18,787 nt of DNA, taken from an uncultured Parabacteroides sp. Its GTDB lineage: Bacteria; Bacteroidota; Bacteroidia; Bacteroidales; Tannerellaceae. Made by a program: the position numbers and the translations under genes. Below, piece by piece: positions 15,789 to 18,787 of this stretch. The stretch is taken from positions 1 to 18,787 of the forward strand of contig URGO01000050.1 in the NCBI GenBank assembly GCA_900547435.1, given 5' to 3'. The notes under the pieces are model-generated. The model saw only the letters and a list, made by a program, of their open reading frames with translations. It was not told where the DNA came from and did no database searches. How positions within the stretch are numbered: position 1 is the stretch's first letter; every line of letters starts with the position of its first letter.

Positions 15789-15866
15789 TCAAGACTGACC
15801 AATTGACATACTTCAAGAATCGAACAGAAAAAATGGCAGGATTCTGACAAAACTTCTTTCTCTTTT

Positions 15867-15874
15867 TATTTTTG
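15867..15874 (+). promoter_or_regulatory. -7 promoter element for htpG
   Basis: TATTTTTG fits TAnnTTTG exactly, but lies in a T-rich run where such matches are easier by chance. It predicts a leader of about 75 nt before the htpG ATG. No clear -33 motif is seen. Confidence 0.4.
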
Positions 15875-15901
15875 GTATCTTATTTGTTTGTTTTTATTCG
15901 T

Positions 15902-15925
15902 GAACTTCAATATAAAGGGAAGTTC
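15902..15925 (+). promoter_or_regulatory. hairpin in the htpG leader
   Basis: GAACTTC (15902-15908) and GAAGTTC (15919-15925) are a perfect 7-bp inverted repeat with a 10-nt spacer, 31 nt before the htpG ATG and downstream of the predicted promoter. It could be a leader RNA hairpin or a repressor-type palindrome. Confidence 0.4.
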
Positions 15926-15956
15926 CAATCAATGTATAAATAAAAACAAATTAAAT

Positions 15957-18008
15957 ATGAGTAAGAATGGCAATATCGGGGTTACAAGTGAAAACATCTT
16001 CCCGATTATCAAAAAGTTTTTGTATAGTGATCACGAAATCTTCTTGCGTGAATTGGTTTCGAATGCGGTTGATGCCACCCAGAAATTAAAAACCTTATCT
16101 TCGGTAGGCGAATTTAAGGGTGAATTGGGCGATTTGACGATTCATGTGAAGTTTGATGACCAGACTATCACGATTTCAGACCGGGGTATTGGTATGACCG
16201 CCGAAGAAATCGACAAGTATATCAACCAGATAGCTTTCTCCGGTGCGGAGGAATTTGTTGAGAAATACAAGAATGATGCGGCCGCTATCATCGGACACTT
16301 CGGATTGGGATTCTATTCTTCATTCATGGTTTCGAAAAAGGTGGAAATTGTCACCAAATCGTACAAAGAAGGTGCTCAAGCCATGAAATGGAGCTGCGAT
16401 GGAACTCCTACTTACACACTGGAAGAGACCGAGAAGGAAGACCGGGGTACTGATATCATCCTATATATTGATGATGAAAACAAAGACTTCCTGAACCAGC
16501 AAAAGATTAGCGGATTGCTGACTAAATATTGCCGTTTCTTGCCGATTCCTATCGCATTCGGTAAAAAGCAGGAATGGAAAGACGGGAAATATGTCGATAC
16601 GGACGAAGATAATATCATCAACGACACGACTCCGGCTTGGGTACGCAAACCGACCGACCTGAAGGAGGAGGATTACAAGAAGTTCTATCAGGATTTGTAT
16701 CCGATGTCTGACGAACCTTTGTTCTGGATTCATCTGAATGTGGACTACCCGTTCCATCTGACCGGCATCCTTTATTTCCCGCGTATTAAGAGTAATATCG
16801 ACCTGCAACGCAATAAGATTCAACTCTATTGCAATCAGGTATTCGTAACGGATTCGGTAGAAGGTATCGTTCCGGAATTCCTGACCTTGTTGCATGGCGT
16901 GATTGATTCGCCGGATATTCCGCTGAATGTATCTCGTTCTTATTTGCAGAGCGATCAGAATGTGAAGAAAATCTCTAATCATATCACCAAGAAGGTAGCA
17001 GATCGTCTGGAAGAAATCTTCAAATCTGACCGGAAACAATTCGAAGAGAAATGGGATTACCTGAAGCTCTTTATCCAATACGGTATGTTGACAGATGAGA
17101 AATTCTATGACCGTGCCATCAAGTTCGCCTTATTCAAGGATGTAGAAGATAAATACTTCACTTTCGAGGAATATAAGACACTGATCAAAGAGAATCAGAC
17201 CGACAAAGATGGTACATTAGTTTATCTCTATACAACCAATAAGGATGAACAATACAGTTATATCCAGGCCGCTAAGGATAAAGGATATAGCGTATTGGTG
17301 ATGAACGGGCAACTGGATGTCCACGCCATCGGCCAGTTGGAACAAAAGAATGAGAAGACTCGTTTCGTGCGTGTGGATAGTGATACCATTGATAAGCTGA
17401 TTGCCAAGGAAGAGGCCAATCAGGTTGACTTGAGCGAAGAACAACGTGATGCTTTGCAAGAGGTATTCAAGAGCCAGATGCCGAAGTTGGAAAAGGCTGA
17501 GTTTATGGTGACATTAGAGGCATTGGGCGAGAATACGAATCCGGTAGTCCTTACCCAAAGTGAATATATGCGCCGTATGCGTGAAATGTCGGCTATGCAA
17601 CCCGGTATGGCATTCTATGGCGAATTGCCCGATAGCTATAACCTGGTGGTGAATACCGACCATGCGTTGGTAAAAGAAATCCTTTCAGACGAAGAATCGG
17701 CTTGCAACGAGAAATTGCAACCTATCCTGGCCGATATGAAGGGCTGGAAAGCACGTCAATCCGATTTGCGTGAGGCTCAAAATAAGAAGAAAGAAGAGGA
17801 AATCACGGAGGCCGAGAAAGAGGATATGACGAATACGAACAAGAAAATTGCAGACCTGCGCGAGGATATAAACAAGATTCTTTCCGAATATGCCGCAAGC
17901 AATAAGAAGGTAAGCCAACTGATTGACCTGGCTCTTCTAAGTAACGGAATGCTGAAAGGAGAAGCTTTGAGTAACTTCATCAAACGTAGTGTGCAACTGA
18001 TTCATTAA
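15957..18008 (+). CDS. htpG: chaperone protein HtpG (bacterial Hsp90)
   Basis: Cytoplasmic dimeric ATP-dependent chaperone acting late in folding and under heat stress. The 683-residue protein has the GHKL ATPase domain with FLRELVSNAVDATQKL (29-44; Glu32 catalytic, Asn36 Mg ligand), DRGIGM (75-80) and GHFGLG (113-118). A middle domain (about 235-480) carries RSYLQSD with the ATP-contacting Arg, and the C-terminal dimerisation domain runs to the end. The loop position usually Ser in E. coli SNASDA is Val here (SNAVDA). There is no MEEVD tail, as expected for bacteria. A 23-residue upstream extension from 15888 is open but not family-like, so ATG 15957 is used. It lies between periodic arrays B and C and has a leader hairpin. 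Regulation by heat is expected from the family but not shown here. Confidence 0.97.
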   Translation: MSKNGNIGVTSENIFPIIKKFLYSDHEIFLRELVSNAVDATQKLKTLSSVGEFKGELGDLTIHVKFDDQTITISDRGIGMTAEEIDKYINQIAFSGAEEFVEKYKNDAAAIIGHFGLGFYSSFMVSKKVEIVTKSYKEGAQAMKWSCDGTPTYTLEETEKEDRGTDIILYIDDENKDFLNQQKISGLLTKYCRFLPIPIAFGKKQEWKDGKYVDTDEDNIINDTTPAWVRKPTDLKEEDYKKFYQDLYPMSDEPLFWIHLNVDYPFHLTGILYFPRIKSNIDLQRNKIQLYCNQVFVTDSVEGIVPEFLTLLHGVIDSPDIPLNVSRSYLQSDQNVKKISNHITKKVADRLEEIFKSDRKQFEEKWDYLKLFIQYGMLTDEKFYDRAIKFALFKDVEDKYFTFEEYKTLIKENQTDKDGTLVYLYTTNKDEQYSYIQAAKDKGYSVLVMNGQLDVHAIGQLEQKNEKTRFVRVDSDTIDKLIAKEEANQVDLSEEQRDALQEVFKSQMPKLEKAEFMVTLEALGENTNPVVLTQSEYMRRMREMSAMQPGMAFYGELPDSYNLVVNTDHALVKEILSDEESACNEKLQPILADMKGWKARQSDLREAQNKKKEEEITEAEKEDMTNTNKKIADLREDINKILSEYAASNKKVSQLIDLALLSNGMLKGEALSNFIKRSVQLIH

Positions 18009-18014
18009 TCTTCA

Positions 18015-18101
18015 AAAAAGATGGGGAACTTTTCGATGATTTATGCCTATAAATCCCGACAAAGTTCCCTATCTTTTTCTTGATTCATAGGCATAAATTA
18101 T
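18015..18101. repeat. 22-nt periodic array C with interleaved hairpins
   Basis: Unit hexamers TGGGGA (18022), TGCCTA (18044), TCCCTA (18066) and TAGGCA (18088) are spaced exactly 22 nt. Stem 1 joins 18015-18032 to 18061-18078: 18 pairs, one of them G-T, 28-nt loop, with five T at the 3' end, so it may terminate htpG six bases past its stop codon. Stem 2 joins 18036-18050 (inside that loop) to 18087-18101: 15 pairs, one G-T, ending on the base before the ATG of the next gene. The stems interleave, so they form either a pseudoknot or alternative folds. Confidence 0.85.
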
Positions 18102-18566
18102 ATGGAACCAGAAATCCAGCTCAATGAGCATAACAAGCAGGAATACCCTCCTATGCATACAACCGAGCATATCCTAAACCAGACCATGGTACGGATGTTC
18201 GGGTGTCCACGTTCACGCAATGCGCATATCGAACGGAAGAAAAGCAAGTGTGATTATGAATTGCCGAACGCGCCTACCGAAGAACAGATAAAAGAGATAG
18301 AACGGAAGGTAAACGAAGTCATTGACCAACACCTATCGGTAACTATCGGATATGTATCCAGGGAAGAAGCCTCCTTGATGGCCGATTTAAGCAAACTCCC
18401 GGAAAACGTGAGCGAGACGCTCCGCATTGTCAAAGTGGGCGACTATGACACGTGTGCTTGTATAGGCTCGCATGTGGAAAACACCGCTGAAATAGGGCAT
18501 TTCAAAATCATCTCTTATGACTATTCGGAAGGTCGATTACGCCTCCGTTTCAAACTTACCGAATAA
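18102..18566 (+). CDS. free-standing AlaX-type tRNA editing protein
   Basis: A 154-residue cytoplasmic protein with the second additional domain of threonyl/alanyl-tRNA synthetases and no aminoacylation domain. The zinc-site pattern is intact: HTTEH (His19, His23) near the N-terminus and CIGSH (Cys120, His124) near the C-terminus, with the family block GDYDTCACIGSHVENTAEIG (113-132). Such AlaX-like proteins hydrolyse Ser or Gly wrongly attached to tRNA(Ala); the exact substrate here is inference. ATG 18102 gives a 17-residue lead before the MHTTEH core; an internal Met18 start would sit directly on the first zinc motif and is less likely. There is no good promoter in the 93 nt after htpG, only a weak TATCTTTT at 18070-18077, so expression may depend on read-through past array C, whose last unit covers the ribosome-binding region. 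Confidence 0.88.
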   Translation: MEPEIQLNEHNKQEYPPMHTTEHILNQTMVRMFGCPRSRNAHIERKKSKCDYELPNAPTEEQIKEIERKVNEVIDQHLSVTIGYVSREEASLMADLSKLPENVSETLRIVKVGDYDTCACIGSHVENTAEIGHFKIISYDYSEGRLRLRFKLTE

Positions 18567-18604
18567 AAAAGAGAAAAACTGTAGGGGAATAAAAATATTT
18601 TCCG

Positions 18605-18612
18605 TAAGTTTG
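18605..18612 (+). promoter_or_regulatory. -7 promoter element for pgk
   Basis: TAAGTTTG fits TAnnTTTG exactly, 41 nt before the pgk ATG. The A/T-only leader contains an AATATT repeat pair (18628-18633 and 18640-18645) that could form a weak hairpin. No terminator is visible between the AlaX gene and this promoter. Confidence 0.55.
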
Positions 18613-18653
18613 CAACAATAAAAGCACAATATTCAATTAAATATTATAATACT

Positions 18654-18787
18654 ATGACAATTGATCAATTTAACTTTGCCGGAAAGAAGGCAATTGTACG
18701 CGTTGACTTCAACGTACCTTTGAATGAAGAAGGTAAAATTACTGATGACACCCGTATCCGTGGTGCTCTGCCTACACTGAAAAAAAT
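18654..18787 (+). CDS. pgk: phosphoglycerate kinase, N-terminal part
   Basis: Glycolytic enzyme transferring phosphate between 1,3-bisphosphoglycerate and ADP. Only the first 44 codons are present because the window ends. They include the N-domain strand and the substrate-binding signature VRVDFNVPLNEEGKITDDTR, with the conserved Arg, Asp and Asn that contact 3-phosphoglycerate, followed by IRGALPTLKK. Start ATG at 18654 follows an A/T-rich leader and an exact -7 element. The call rests on this highly conserved segment. It is 88 nt after the AlaX gene but has its own promoter. Confidence 0.95.
   Translation, partial: MTIDQFNFAGKKAIVRVDFNVPLNEEGKITDDTRIRGALPTLKK

Noticed and set aside
15888..15956. 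Longer HtpG N-terminus from 15888
   Set aside because: The extension covers the leader hairpin, has no family similarity, and MSKNGNIGVTSENIFPI fits the normal HtpG start.
10058..18101. Insertion sequence or transposon ends
   Set aside because: No transposase, no target-site duplication visible at the array borders, and the structure is tandem-periodic, not a pair of terminal repeats. A non-autonomous element remains possible.
1..18787. tRNA, rRNA or known riboswitch genes
   Set aside because: No cloverleaf, TTCRANNC box, rRNA-like segment or recognisable riboswitch core was found in any intergenic gap by eye; a covariance search was not possible.

Overview
The window reads as chromosomal DNA from a member of the Bacteroidales, possibly Parabacteroides or a near relative; the genus is only an impression. 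Three things point to the order. Protein family variants such as the enolase, ClpC, RlmD and HtpG types are of the Bacteroidetes kind. There are essentially no Shine-Dalgarno sequences; starts are preceded by A-rich leaders. Upstream of six genes there is an 8-mer matching the Bacteroidetes -7 element TAnnTTTG. No phage, transposase, plasmid, CRISPR or RNA gene was seen.

Layout: enolase (eno, minus strand, own terminator) is divergent from a lipoprotein of unknown function that carries a peptidase M15-like signature. That gene converges on a tRNA1(Val) m6A37 methyltransferase (trmN6-like, minus). Lon protease follows on the plus strand, then a strong bidirectional terminator. Next come a secreted TPR protein and gyrA, a probable minus-strand gyrA-TPR operon. 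A 440-bp divergent intergenic region separates gyrA from a tight plus-strand set: clpC, an RlmD-type rRNA uracil methyltransferase with a GTG start, and a MltF-like lytic transglycosylase lipoprotein. After another long gap come htpG, a free-standing AlaX-type tRNA editing protein, and the first 44 codons of pgk, cut by the window edge.

In theme the region is housekeeping: glycolysis (eno, pgk), DNA topology (gyrA), translation quality (trmN6, rlmD, AlaX), protein quality control (lon, clpC, htpG) and envelope functions. Lon, ClpC and HtpG within 15 kb form a proteostasis-rich neighbourhood.

The most unusual signal is non-coding. Three intergenic regions (10058-10145, 15701-15788, 18015-18109) each hold a degenerate tandem array with an exact 22-nt period. 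Its core is the hexamer TGCCTA or its reverse complement TAGGCA, usually followed by CTTTTC-like and CCGAC-like blocks. Twelve units are in register. Each array also forms a long imperfect hairpin with a 28-30 nt loop. The third has two interleaved near-perfect inverted repeats (18 bp and 15 bp), which could form a pseudoknot or a switch ending exactly at the start codon of the AlaX gene. I do not recognise this family. It flanks clpC and htpG, and could be a dispersed repeat, a terminator family or a regulatory element.
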